Below, in pieces: positions 1 through 8,631 of a stretch of 35,840 bases of DNA. Source of the DNA: Candidatus Sungiibacteriota bacterium (GTDB taxonomy: Bacteria; Patescibacteriota; Minisyncoccia; Sungbacterales; HO2-52-23); the NCBI GenBank assembly GCA_016206285.1, contig JACQRW010000021.1, forward strand, positions 1 to 35,840, read 5' to 3'. Each line of letters starts with the position of its first letter. The first letter of the stretch is position 1. Both the position numbers and the translations under genes were made by a program. Under the pieces are notes generated by a model. It did no database searches and was not told the origin of the DNA. It worked only from the letters and a program-made list of their open reading frames with translations.

Positions 1-99
1 ATATTCAGAATACACCGCCAGATGTCCTACTTTGAACCGAAGTGAAATAAGGGTTTTTGGAGTTTTCATAACTTCTTTAAATGCGGTAAAATCAATAAT

Positions 100-336
100 A
101 TGAACGAAACTAAACGTTATAAGTTTTTAGATATTTTCCAAGAGTCTCCGGATGGGTCACTTTCTCCTAAGGTTCAAATTGAGGTAAACGGCGTTTCATT
201 TGGCCCCGGTGTCGCTTTTCAGAAAGGTGTTGTTTTTGGTGGTGTAGATTTTTATTTATATAGATACCTAGATATCGCGGCAATTGAACAGGGAAACGGT
301 ATTCTAAAAATAGAGGGTTTTTATAAAGGAACATGA
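100..336 (+). CDS. hypothetical protein, 78 aa
   Basis: ORF track; stop overlaps the next ORF start (333); promoter-like TTTCAT-17-TAAAAT 7 nt before ATG. Confidence 0.6.
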   Translation: MNETKRYKFLDIFQESPDGSLSPKVQIEVNGVSFGPGVAFQKGVVFGGVDFYLYRYLDIAAIEQGNGILKIEGFYKGT

Positions 337-680
337 CAGACCGAATACCATCAAAAGCCGAAATTTTTAATGTTGTCGAAGCGCAATCTGAGACCCTTGA
401 TGAATTATCAAAGCGTTTAGTAAAAATAGAGCAACTATCAGATAAACAGGAGTCCAGAAACTTTAACATCATTATTGCCGTAATCATCGCGGCAGTTTTA
501 ATTGTGGTAACTGTTGCTGTGCAAGTTTTGCTATCAGATAAAAGCGATAGAGAGCGCAATGACAACTTACTGGAGCAGATTCACACAACAAAAGAGGAAC
601 AGTTAAAATTAGACATTAAACAATCCAATCTCAAGGATACCATGGATTCTCTTCGAACAAAGAATCCCTACCTTAAATAA
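333..680 (+). CDS. hypothetical protein with one TM segment (IIIAVIIAAVLIVVTVAVQVLL) and coiled-coil flanks
   Basis: ORF overlapping upstream stop (ATGA); hydrophobic segment in translation. Confidence 0.65.
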   Translation: MTDRIPSKAEIFNVVEAQSETLDELSKRLVKIEQLSDKQESRNFNIIIAVIIAAVLIVVTVAVQVLLSDKSDRERNDNLLEQIHTTKEEQLKLDIKQSNLKDTMDSLRTKNPYLK

Positions 681-716
681 AATTTGTATAAAAGAAATTA
701 AAGATTTTTTAGGATT

Positions 717-748
717 AAAAATCCGGTATCCCGAGGGGTGCCGGTTTT
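717..748 (+). terminator. Rho-independent terminator-like hairpin (ccggtatccc/gggtgccgg, then T-run)
   Basis: Inverted repeat followed by ttttt between 680 and 851. Confidence 0.5.
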
Positions 749-850
749 TCCTTATGATCCTTGACAGCAATACTTGATGCAGGCTACACTCTTTATACAG
801 GATTGCAGTATTTATAAGGGTATGCTATATATTACAAATAGGTAAATTTT

Positions 851-1084
851 ATGGAAAAAATAACTCCAACAAATGAACACCCGCGAGATCGTTTCAAGCG
901 ACTTGCCACCGCTCGGACAAATATAGTCCTAAAACGCCTAAAAGTTTTAGGGAATTGTTCTAATCGGAATATCTACGAATACGACGAGCAGGACATTGAT
1001 AAAGTTTTTTCCGAGATTGAGCGAAAAGTTAAAGAAACCAAAGCAAAATTTCACTTCCCCAAAAAGAGAGACTTCAAATTATGA
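851..1084 (+). CDS. small conserved-looking protein, 77 aa; first gene of ATPase operon
   Basis: ORF; 4-nt ATGA overlap with 1081 ORF. Confidence 0.7.
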   Translation: MEKITPTNEHPRDRFKRLATARTNIVLKRLKVLGNCSNRNIYEYDEQDIDKVFSEIERKVKETKAKFHFPKKRDFKL

Positions 1085-1734
1085 AATCAAACGAAATGAA
1101 TACCAAAAAAATACTGACTGGCCTCAAACAACTCCCAGCCGTCAACTACGATGGCTTTGATCTGGACCGCCTAGTGGTATACACACTCCTTATTCTTGAA
1201 GAAAACAAGGTCCCTCTTTATTTTGATTTTATTGCTGTAGGCCTGTTCCGATTGTTTCCACACAAATTTTCTATGGCAAATTTTCGACAGTATCCAGACA
1301 CCAACCGAATCAATAAAGCTCTCCGTCGTCTGACAGATCAAAAAAGAAAAAATTGGGCTACTGGTAATTTAGAAAATGGTTTTTACTTAACAGATTTGGG
1401 TCGGGAAATGGCAAAACAGGTTTCCAATTCATTAAAAAATCCCTTACCTAAAAAGGACCGGAAACCTATTGTCGTCAGTAAATCGAGAGGAAAATCTCCA
1501 AGTGATGATATTCAAGAAATAAGAGTTTCAGAGGCTTTCAAAAAGTGGTTTGCAAGCGAAGAAGTCAATAATCATGAATTCTTCGCCTTTTTGAAAGCTG
1601 CACCATACACGCCTAAACAACTTTTGATCGAGCATTTGAAACGACTTAAAGTATCAGCGACAACCGCAAAAGATAAAGAGGTGTTGGAGTTCTTGTCTTG
1701 GCTCGAAAAAAAATTTAGTAATCTACTTTCCTAA
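1081..1734 (+). CDS. hypothetical protein, 217 aa, probable winged-helix N-terminal part
   Basis: ORF; helix-rich pattern with 'INKALRRLTDQKRKNWATGNLENGFYLTDLGREMAKQV' resembling wHTH plus wing. Confidence 0.7.
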   Translation: MKSNEMNTKKILTGLKQLPAVNYDGFDLDRLVVYTLLILEENKVPLYFDFIAVGLFRLFPHKFSMANFRQYPDTNRINKALRRLTDQKRKNWATGNLENGFYLTDLGREMAKQVSNSLKNPLPKKDRKPIVVSKSRGKSPSDDIQEIRVSEAFKKWFASEEVNNHEFFAFLKAAPYTPKQLLIEHLKRLKVSATTAKDKEVLEFLSWLEKKFSNLLS

Positions 1735-1740
1735 ACTGAT

Positions 1741-4539
1741 ATGACTGAAATTGCAGTACAAATTGCTTCACGATTCATAAAACGGCAGTTTTCAGATGCC
1801 GTCGGTAAAAGTTTGCTCAAAACCCTGACCGAACCAATAACTAATTCTGACGATAGCTATAGAAAAGTAGTTGAATCTGGACAAAACGAGGGAAATGAGA
1901 TTTTTCCCATCACAATTTTCGTTGATAAAACAAAAAGGGTTGTTCGTATTACAGACCAAGCTCAAGGAATGACCTCTACTGAGTTAGAGGATAAGTTTAA
2001 GGAATACGGAGCGGCGAAAAGTGCTGCCTATGAAGGATATAGTTCGAGGGGAATCTTTGGCCAGGGTATTTCAGATGTTCTCTTTTATCACCACGAAGGA
2101 AAAATAAAGTCGGTTAAGGACGGCGAAGCATCAATTTGTAGTTTCTACGAAAAAAAGGGGAAGCATTTTATTAGCGTCGAAAAACAGAAAGGATCGGTAG
2201 AGAAACTAGCTAAGGAATGGGGCGTGAATAGCAACCACGGAACAGTCGTTGATTTTGTTCTCGATAGTACGACTATACATGATTATGACAATCTGATAAA
2301 AAAATTGGGTTCCTTTTATATGCTTCGCCTTATACATTCAAACGATAAGCGCGTGGTCCAACTAATATATAAGGATTCGAAGGGCACGAAAAAAAGTATT
2401 GTTAAATATCAATTCCCAAAAGGCGATTTGGTTGAGCACAAAGAGTTTACTTTGCAATTTGAGCAGTATGACCCTGTAAAAATTGATATTGAGCTATATA
2501 AATCATCAACACCGCTTCAAACTGTCGGAGACGAAAGAGAAAATGGCCTATTGGTTTACGACAACAAAGAAGCTGTGTATGCTCAAACATTTTTCGGTTG
2601 GGATAATTTACCTGGTGCAGACAAATTTTTCGGCTTCATGAAACTAACCGGAGCAAGGGAAATAATCCTTGATAAAATCAACGACCCAAAACATCCAGAG
2701 GCGATACTTTCAGACGCTCGGGACGGATTCAATACACAGCATGATTTTTATAAAAAACTTTCTCTAGAAGTAAAAGATTGGCTGTATCCCATTCTCAACG
2801 AAGAAAGGCGCAAGAGGACCAACGAGGGCGTTTCTGAATCAACAAAGGAAAATCACCGGCAAGCCCTTGAAGAACTTAACAAGTTGTACGCGCAACTTAC
2901 TGGAGAAGATACAAATGGCGTAATTCGTACAAAGAAAACGGCGCGCCCCGTAGGCGGTATTGAGTTTGCTAGGAGTAACATAGCAATCACCGCAGGGAAG
3001 CGGTATGGCCTACAACTTCTTATTGATACTCGACTTATCAAGCCCGGTTCTAAAATATCTCTTAAATCCTCAAAAGGTAAGATAGGTTTCTCGCCGACCA
3101 TAATTGAGGTTAGCGACACGCCGGAGAGTAGCGATGACATCCTAATTAAAACCATAGTTGTTACCGGCTCAAACGCAAGAACTGCTGATACACTAGAGGC
3201 AAGAAGTGGGGAGCGTAGCGCCTCAGTGGTGGTCTCCATTGTGTCCGAGGATGTAGTATATCCAGAAAATGGCATCGTTTTTAGTCCGGATTACATGAGA
3301 ACCACAGCGAGTCGAGAAAGTTCGTTAAATCTTTTTGTTGATTTGAATGTCATAAAAACCGGAAGCAAAATTTCGTTTTCGAGCTCCAATGATTCAATAA
3401 TATTGAAACACAAACGAATTGCAGTTCCGCGCCGAATGCATACTACGAGTCAAGTGGCAAAAATTGAAGTGCTTTTCGTGGGTGAGAAGAATAATGAATC
3501 CAGTATTGTTGAGGCAAATTTTGGGGACTATTCAGCGCAATGCAGAGTAGACATCAAGGACCGTATTAAACCACCACCAACAGGACCGACTGGTAAGTTT
3601 AAGGATTGGGATTTTGATGACGGCGTTCCAAAACAATTGCAAACAACTTATGATCCAATGCCAGGAAGTCCAACTCAAGGATTTATACTTATCAACTCCA
3701 AGCACCCGATCAATAAATACTACTTTGGGGATAATCCACAAAAGCGTGATGTAGAGAAATCTCGTGAGGCGCAATTATATCTGGCCGAGTTGATTTTAAG
3801 TGAATCATTGGGAGCCATGATTCAAGAAGCATATCAAAAAGGTGTTATTCCGCAGAATTACGGACCTGCTACTGATATTCCTGTCTACATTGCCCAAAAG
3901 AAATTTGAGGTTGGGCCAGGAATTTATGATCGTTTCGTGGAAGATCCGTCTGCGTGGGAAGCAAGACGAGAAAAACAACTTGAAAAAGCAAAACAAGGAC
4001 AAACTCTTGGCGATAAAGACCTTGTTGAGGGAATGGAGGATCGAGAAAAACAAATGGTTGAAATGCGATTCGGTCTCAACGATCAAAGACCGCACACTTT
4101 GGAAGAAATTGCGCAAAAATTTGAAATTACTCGGGAGCGCGTCCGCCAAATAGTTAACAGAGCACTTGCTAAAAAATATGGACATTATGCTTATTCCGAA
4201 GAGGAAGGCAGAGATTATATTACTGAACAAGAGAAAAAAATAGGTTCTACTGTTGAGAGAATTATCACTGTTGTGGCAAAATTCTATAATCTAAATATAG
4301 AGGAAATGAAAAGGCGGACGCGCAAAGCAGAAGTTGCCAAACCAAGGCAGATTGCCGCTTATTTGCTTCGCGATATGGTTAGGTTATCTTTTCCATCAAT
4401 CGGACGCATGTTTGACTTAGACCACGCAACCGTACTTTACGCTTTTGAAAAAATCAGTGATGGCGTTGCTAAAGACGAGGTGCTAAAAGAACAGATTGAT
4501 TCTATAAAAAAAGTACTTAGCGAGCAGCCAGCTACTTAA
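1741..4539 (+). CDS. GHKL (HSP90/MORC-like) ATPase with tandem Ig-like repeats, sigma-70 region 4-like HTH and DnaA domain IV-like C-terminus
   Basis: N-box EPITNSDD, G1 DQAQGM, G2 SRGIFGQG; RFGLNDQRPHTLEEIAQKFEITRERVRQI (sigma70 r4); RQIAAYLLRDMVRLSFPSIGRMFDLDHATVLYAFEKI (DnaA-IV). Confidence 0.85.
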   Translation: MTEIAVQIASRFIKRQFSDAVGKSLLKTLTEPITNSDDSYRKVVESGQNEGNEIFPITIFVDKTKRVVRITDQAQGMTSTELEDKFKEYGAAKSAAYEGYSSRGIFGQGISDVLFYHHEGKIKSVKDGEASICSFYEKKGKHFISVEKQKGSVEKLAKEWGVNSNHGTVVDFVLDSTTIHDYDNLIKKLGSFYMLRLIHSNDKRVVQLIYKDSKGTKKSIVKYQFPKGDLVEHKEFTLQFEQYDPVKIDIELYKSSTPLQTVGDERENGLLVYDNKEAVYAQTFFGWDNLPGADKFFGFMKLTGAREIILDKINDPKHPEAILSDARDGFNTQHDFYKKLSLEVKDWLYPILNEERRKRTNEGVSESTKENHRQALEELNKLYAQLTGEDTNGVIRTKKTARPVGGIEFARSNIAITAGKRYGLQLLIDTRLIKPGSKISLKSSKGKIGFSPTIIEVSDTPESSDDILIKTIVVTGSNARTADTLEARSGERSASVVVSIVSEDVVYPENGIVFSPDYMRTTASRESSLNLFVDLNVIKTGSKISFSSSNDSIILKHKRIAVPRRMHTTSQVAKIEVLFVGEKNNESSIVEANFGDYSAQCRVDIKDRIKPPPTGPTGKFKDWDFDDGVPKQLQTTYDPMPGSPTQGFILINSKHPINKYYFGDNPQKRDVEKSREAQLYLAELILSESLGAMIQEAYQKGVIPQNYGPATDIPVYIAQKKFEVGPGIYDRFVEDPSAWEARREKQLEKAKQGQTLGDKDLVEGMEDREKQMVEMRFGLNDQRPHTLEEIAQKFEITRERVRQIVNRALAKKYGHYAYSEEEGRDYITEQEKKIGSTVERIITVVAKFYNLNIEEMKRRTRKAEVAKPRQIAAYLLRDMVRLSFPSIGRMFDLDHATVLYAFEKISDGVAKDEVLKEQIDSIKKVLSEQPAT

Positions 4540-4647
4540 CCGGATAATCAACAATATTCTGTCCCTTATTCGACTTCGGCCTTGGCGTCTCAAACCATTC
4601 TGGATGAACTTTGTAGATAGCCCTTAATTTCTGTATACTTTTATCAA

Positions 4648-4790
4648 TCCGCCAGCTGGCGGACCAGAATTTGAGCCATTTTTTCCTTCGACCCAGCTCA
4701 GGACAAGTCGGTTCCAACTTCGGGACATCGGCTCCGCACTTCGGCAAGTTTACACTGAGTTTACCGAAATGCTCAGTGCAAGCCAAATTA
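4648..4790. repeat. composite palindromic repeat cluster (TCCGCCAGCTGGCGGA; CCTTCGAC..GCTCAGGACAAG; TTCGGCAAGTTTAC..GTTTACCGAA)
   Basis: Perfect 16-nt palindrome at 4648-4663; related CCTTCGAC..GCTCA element also at 12673. Confidence 0.6.
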
Positions 4791-4802
4791 CGGAATAACA
4801 AA

Positions 4803-4859
4803 ATGTGGCACGTATACATGCTGCTTTGCGATAAATATATATTGACAAACGATATATAG
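4803..4859 (+). pseudogene. possible remnant of a GIY-YIG endonuclease N-terminus (MWHVYMLLCDK-YILTNDI*)
   Basis: Resembles typical M-W-Y-V-Y-x-L-x-C ... TND-I start of GIY-YIG domains but truncated at once. Confidence 0.35.
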
Positions 4860-4870
4860 TAGATTACACT
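4842..4870 (+). promoter_or_regulatory. sigma70-type promoter TTGACA-17-TACACT, 6 nt before ATG 4877
   Basis: Consensus -35, 17-nt spacer, -10 read directly. Confidence 0.65.
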
Positions 4871-4876
4871 GGGGGT

Positions 4877-5386
4877 ATGAATAATGTAAAAGCACTATCT
4901 ATGAAGAAAAGCTCAACGGTATTTCTCCAGGCCGTAATCGTGCTTATCGGCATTGTGGCACTGGCCATTATGATCCGGTTTCCCTTGACTGAAGGGAGAG
5001 CTGCGAATTTAGATCTGTTTCGTATTTATGCCGACCCTTTTATAATCTATGGATATCTGGCATCTATCGCGTTTTTCGTTGCGCTGTATCAGGCGTTTAC
5101 GTTACTCGGATACATCAGGCAAAATAAAGTATTCTCGCTGGAATCCGTGAAGTCTTTACGGAATATAAAATATTGCGCAATCGTACTGAGTTGCTTGATT
5201 GCGGCAGCGGCACTATACATACGGGTATCTTTTAACGGCAACGCAGATGACGATCCGGCGGGTTTTATTGCCGTATCTATCGTGGCCACTTTTATTTCTA
5301 TCGTCATCGCCACTGCCGCGGCTGTGTTTGAAAGAACGCTGCATAGCGCCGTAGAGATGAAATCGGAAAATGACTTAACTGTTTAG
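4877..5386 (+). CDS. DUF2975-like membrane protein (4 TM)
   Basis: TM pattern and adjacency to a small XRE-type regulator, the common DUF2975 context. Confidence 0.7.
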   Translation: MNNVKALSMKKSSTVFLQAVIVLIGIVALAIMIRFPLTEGRAANLDLFRIYADPFIIYGYLASIAFFVALYQAFTLLGYIRQNKVFSLESVKSLRNIKYCAIVLSCLIAAAALYIRVSFNGNADDDPAGFIAVSIVATFISIVIATAAAVFERTLHSAVEMKSENDLTV

Positions 5387-5414
5387 TTCGGCTAGCTCAC
5401 TATACATAACGAAC

Positions 5415-5618
5415 ATGGCAATCATCATTCGCATTGACGTCATGCTGGCGAAAAGGAAAATGAGCGTTACCGACCTGGCCGAGAAAGTCGGCATCACCAT
5501 GGCCAACATTTCTGTCTTGAAAAACGGCAAGGCAAAAGCCGTTCGCCTGTCAACATTAGAAGCTATTTGCAGAGTATTGGAGTGCCAGCCCGGTGATATT
5601 TTGGAGTATAAAAAATAA
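5415..5618 (+). CDS. XRE/Cro-family HTH transcriptional regulator (YozG-like)
   Basis: MLAKRKMSVTDLAEKVGITMANISVLKNGKAKAVRLSTLEAICRVLECQPGDILEY. Confidence 0.9.
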   Translation: MAIIIRIDVMLAKRKMSVTDLAEKVGITMANISVLKNGKAKAVRLSTLEAICRVLECQPGDILEYKK

Positions 5619-5680
5619 GTGAAGGCGAAAAAATGGTTTAAAGATTGATAAAGTCCCTGCTTGGCAGGGACGTGAAGATA

Positions 5681-6127
5681 CTATGAATATTTCTCTACGC
5701 ACACCGGGATGTCAACGCATATGACGCACGAGGGATTAACCTTTATGCGGTGATTGCCGTCTGAATCTATGGTTATGCAATCAAACCATTTGCCTTGCGT
5801 GTCATGAAAACGCTCGTTTAGGCAGACATAAGGTACGGGATCGTCTTCTTCGCAATCAATCTGAATCGTGCGCACCGAGCGCTCATGCACCACCCCGAAC
5901 TCGCCGTTGATCATCACATCAGTGTACCCCTCGCCGGACTGCAACACCTCCACAGATACAACCGGTATACAATCTTTCTTTCCGCAGCACGGAAGCCCTT
6001 CTCTGTCTTTGCTTTGATCCACCCACCACGGCACCTGCCCGTGTTTTGCAGAGACCATATCGGAAAAAACATCAAGAAAGAACAAGAAAGAAATAATCGC
6101 TATTGCAGGATAGAGCAGTTTCTGCAC
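5681..6127 (-). CDS. secreted/anchored Cys-containing hypothetical protein, 148 aa
   Basis: N-terminal hydrophobic segment; GTG start with upstream GGGAGGA Shine-Dalgarno. Confidence 0.65.
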   Translation of the reverse strand: MQKLLYPAIAIISFLFFLDVFSDMVSAKHGQVPWWVDQSKDREGLPCCGKKDCIPVVSVEVLQSGEGYTDVMINGEFGVVHERSVRTIQIDCEEDDPVPYVCLNERFHDTQGKWFDCITIDSDGNHRIKVNPSCVICVDIPVCVEKYS

Positions 6128-6264
6128 GATGTATCCTCCCTGTGGTATGCAAGAAAATCAATAAGACCTTTATTTCTCCTATCACCGCACCGCGAAAAAT
6201 GCAAGAATGCCGGACTGATGCGGAACTTTGCTGATGGCGCGTAATTTCTGTTATACTATTATGT

Positions 6265-6951
6265 ATGTCTCATACGCAGATTTCTCTTCTATGGACACTG
6301 GTACGGATTGCGGCAATATGGATTGCTTCGGATGTCGGTTACTATATATTATTGCCCTTAACGGGACTTCATACGGATTATAACAACGAACCTCTTGGCA
6401 TTACGTTATATTACGCTTTTTGGGTAATAGTTTCCGTTCGTATATTTCGGCACATTTTTAAGAAGTGGAGACCGGTCGAAAACGTGCTGCACGCCTCTAT
6501 TTTTCTATGCATCTTTTTCGCAGGTTTGGTTTTATTTGCTTTTTTCGTCATGCCAAAACTGCCCTCGATCGTTTGGACCGAATCATGGAATCCTCCGGAA
6601 CTCATGGTAGCGAATTCGTGGTACTTTCTGCCGAAGTCCATTGAAATCCTTTTGCAACAGCTTCTTGTTGCGGCTTTGGTTCTTGCATTTTCAGCGCGGA
6701 ATTACAGCATCCGGGCCATATCTCTTTGGTGTATGCTTATATTCGGCGGGGCGCATCTTCTGCTTTCATTCGGAGAACTGCCTTTCGGCTATGTAGTCAG
6801 ATTTACCGCATCAGCGGTGCTGTTTGCGTCCGTTTTTCCGTGGCTCATACTGCGAGTACCGAACGGTTTTGCATATTCGTATATGCTTCATTGGTTTTAC
6901 TATGCGGTGACTGTCGTGATGGCCCATACCGTCTCTCCTTATGCCGTATAA
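6265..6951 (+). CDS. polytopic membrane protein, 228 aa
   Basis: ORF with multiple TM segments; TGtTATACT 7 nt before ATG. Confidence 0.7.
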   Translation: MSHTQISLLWTLVRIAAIWIASDVGYYILLPLTGLHTDYNNEPLGITLYYAFWVIVSVRIFRHIFKKWRPVENVLHASIFLCIFFAGLVLFAFFVMPKLPSIVWTESWNPPELMVANSWYFLPKSIEILLQQLLVAALVLAFSARNYSIRAISLWCMLIFGGAHLLLSFGELPFGYVVRFTASAVLFASVFPWLILRVPNGFAYSYMLHWFYYAVTVVMAHTVSPYAV

Positions 6952-6959
6952 AGCACAGC

Positions 6960-7535
6960 TTACGAAAGACCCAATTGCCAAGATTCTATTGCGGGAATCG
7001 GATATATAAGCTGAATGATGTTAAGGGTTAAATTATCGCGTATGGTGAGCGCCAGAAATATTTCAAGAAATATGAAGGCCGCGGCAAGCGCCCACTTGGG
7101 AAACTTGATTGATAAAAACGCTCCGAAAGCGGCAAACAGAATATCGCCTACTGAATTTAAAATGCTGTCTCCAAAATAACCTCTTGCAATCGCGATTGCG
7201 CGGTATCTCTCGATGATATATTCCGTGTTTTCAAGTATCTCCCAGCCGACCTCTAAAAGAACAGCGAGCAAAAGTATGGCTCCCGCAGGAAGACGCCTGA
7301 AGAAAAACAGGAGTATCAAATAAAGCCCGACACCATGGGCAATGTGCGTAAAAGAATATGGATCGGCAAAGCGTTGCGAGTTGTATTGGCTGTGTACGTC
7401 ACCGGTCCAAAATCCTATTTCTCCTGTCGGACCAAAGGGTGTCCGGCCCATCAAAAATAAAATTGCCGCAGCGATAATGATAATTGCTGCTAACATGAGC
7501 ATATACTTCCACAATGAGCGCTTCATACGTTTCAT
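6960..7535 (-). CDS. DUF2585/UPF0314 family membrane protein
   Basis: 'LLEVGWEILENTEYIIERYR...GYFGDSILNSVGDILFA...IRDNLTLNIIQLIYPIPAIESWQ' matches the family signature as recalled. Confidence 0.75.
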   Translation of the reverse strand: MKRMKRSLWKYMLMLAAIIIIAAAILFLMGRTPFGPTGEIGFWTGDVHSQYNSQRFADPYSFTHIAHGVGLYLILLFFFRRLPAGAILLLAVLLEVGWEILENTEYIIERYRAIAIARGYFGDSILNSVGDILFAAFGAFLSIKFPKWALAAAFIFLEIFLALTIRDNLTLNIIQLIYPIPAIESWQLGLS

Positions 7536-7625
7536 TGTATACTAAAACTCTTGACGAACCAACCCGGTCTGCCATAATGCAATTATGAGTCAAGTTGAAA
7601 ACATACTTACGACTTACGCGTTTGG

Positions 7626-7693
7626 TGTCATCCCCGACTCGATCGGGGATCCAGGATCCCTGAATCTGGATTCCCGCGTACGCGGGAATGACA
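7626..7693. repeat. composite palindromic repeat with terminal TGTCAT/ATGACA inverted repeats and internal ATTCCCGCGTACGCGGGAAT
   Basis: Perfect 20-nt palindrome 7670-7689; ATCCCCGA/TCGGGGAT arms 7630-7650. Confidence 0.85.
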
Positions 7694-7743
7694 GGAAGGA
7701 GTCAATCGCATAAGTTCTAATACTATAATTCTATAACTATCAT

Positions 7744-8595
7744 ATGATTAAATCATTCTTGACAAATAGGCTTAATCGCCGTTCTCTCATTGCAATTTTT
7801 GCCGCACTCGCGGTCATCGGATCAGGGACTGTTGTCTATGCAACACACTCGTGGGGATCCTACCACTGGGCGCAGACGAGCAACCCTTTCACCCTGAAAC
7901 TTGGAGATAATGTTTCAAGCATCTGGGACGGGTACCTGAGCGAGGCTTCATCTGACTGGAGCGTATCATCATCAACTCTGCTCGGCACGAGTATCGTTGC
8001 CGGAGGCACCAATAATACCAAAGGCAAACTTACACCCAAAAACTGCGTACCCACGAGCGGGCGCGTTGAAGTTTGCAACGCAAAATACGGCAGCACCGGC
8101 TGGCTCGGAGTCGCGCAAATCTGGGCGAACGGCAGCCATATCGTGCAGGGAACCGCCAAGATGAACGACACCTACTTCAACACCCAAAAGTACAACACTC
8201 CGGCGTGGCGCAGACTGGTCATGTGCCAGGAAGTCGCACACACGTTCGGTCTGAGCCATCAGGACGAGAACTTCTCCAACATAAACCTCGGCACCTGCAT
8301 GGATTATACGGATGATCCGGACGGCACCATCAAAGGGCAGCTGAGCAATGAGCACCCGAATATACACGACTTTGATCAGCTTGCGCTCATCTATGCGCAT
8401 CTTGATACTTCCGCCACCTTGGGTGCGGAAGCTCCGAGCGCCCAAGGCAAAAGCGGCCATGCGCCTGCAGATGTTTCGGAACCGGGCGAGTGGGGGCGAG
8501 TGTTGCGGCGAGACGGCAATGGCCGCCCATCGCACTACGAACGGGACCTCGGCAACGGACAAAAAGTCTTTACCTTCGTTTTTTGGGCGGACTAA
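7744..8595 (+). CDS. secreted matrixin-like metalloprotease homolog with QExxHxxGxxH motif
   Basis: N-terminal signal-like region; CQEVAHTFGLSHQDEN...TCMDYTDDPDG. Confidence 0.75.
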   Translation: MIKSFLTNRLNRRSLIAIFAALAVIGSGTVVYATHSWGSYHWAQTSNPFTLKLGDNVSSIWDGYLSEASSDWSVSSSTLLGTSIVAGGTNNTKGKLTPKNCVPTSGRVEVCNAKYGSTGWLGVAQIWANGSHIVQGTAKMNDTYFNTQKYNTPAWRRLVMCQEVAHTFGLSHQDENFSNINLGTCMDYTDDPDGTIKGQLSNEHPNIHDFDQLALIYAHLDTSATLGAEAPSAQGKSGHAPADVSEPGEWGRVLRRDGNGRPSHYERDLGNGQKVFTFVFWAD

Positions 8596-8631
8596 AGGTC
8601 GGGAGGTATTATTTGTCTAAAAAACAAAACT

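Noticed and set aside
4532-4819. 95-aa minus-strand ORF after the GHKL ATPase
   Set aside because: Spans palindromic repeats; no recognisable domain; most likely repeat-derived translation.
6265-6951. Considered as a CPBP-type intramembrane protease
   Set aside because: Expected EExxxR motif not found; only general membrane protein pattern is supported.
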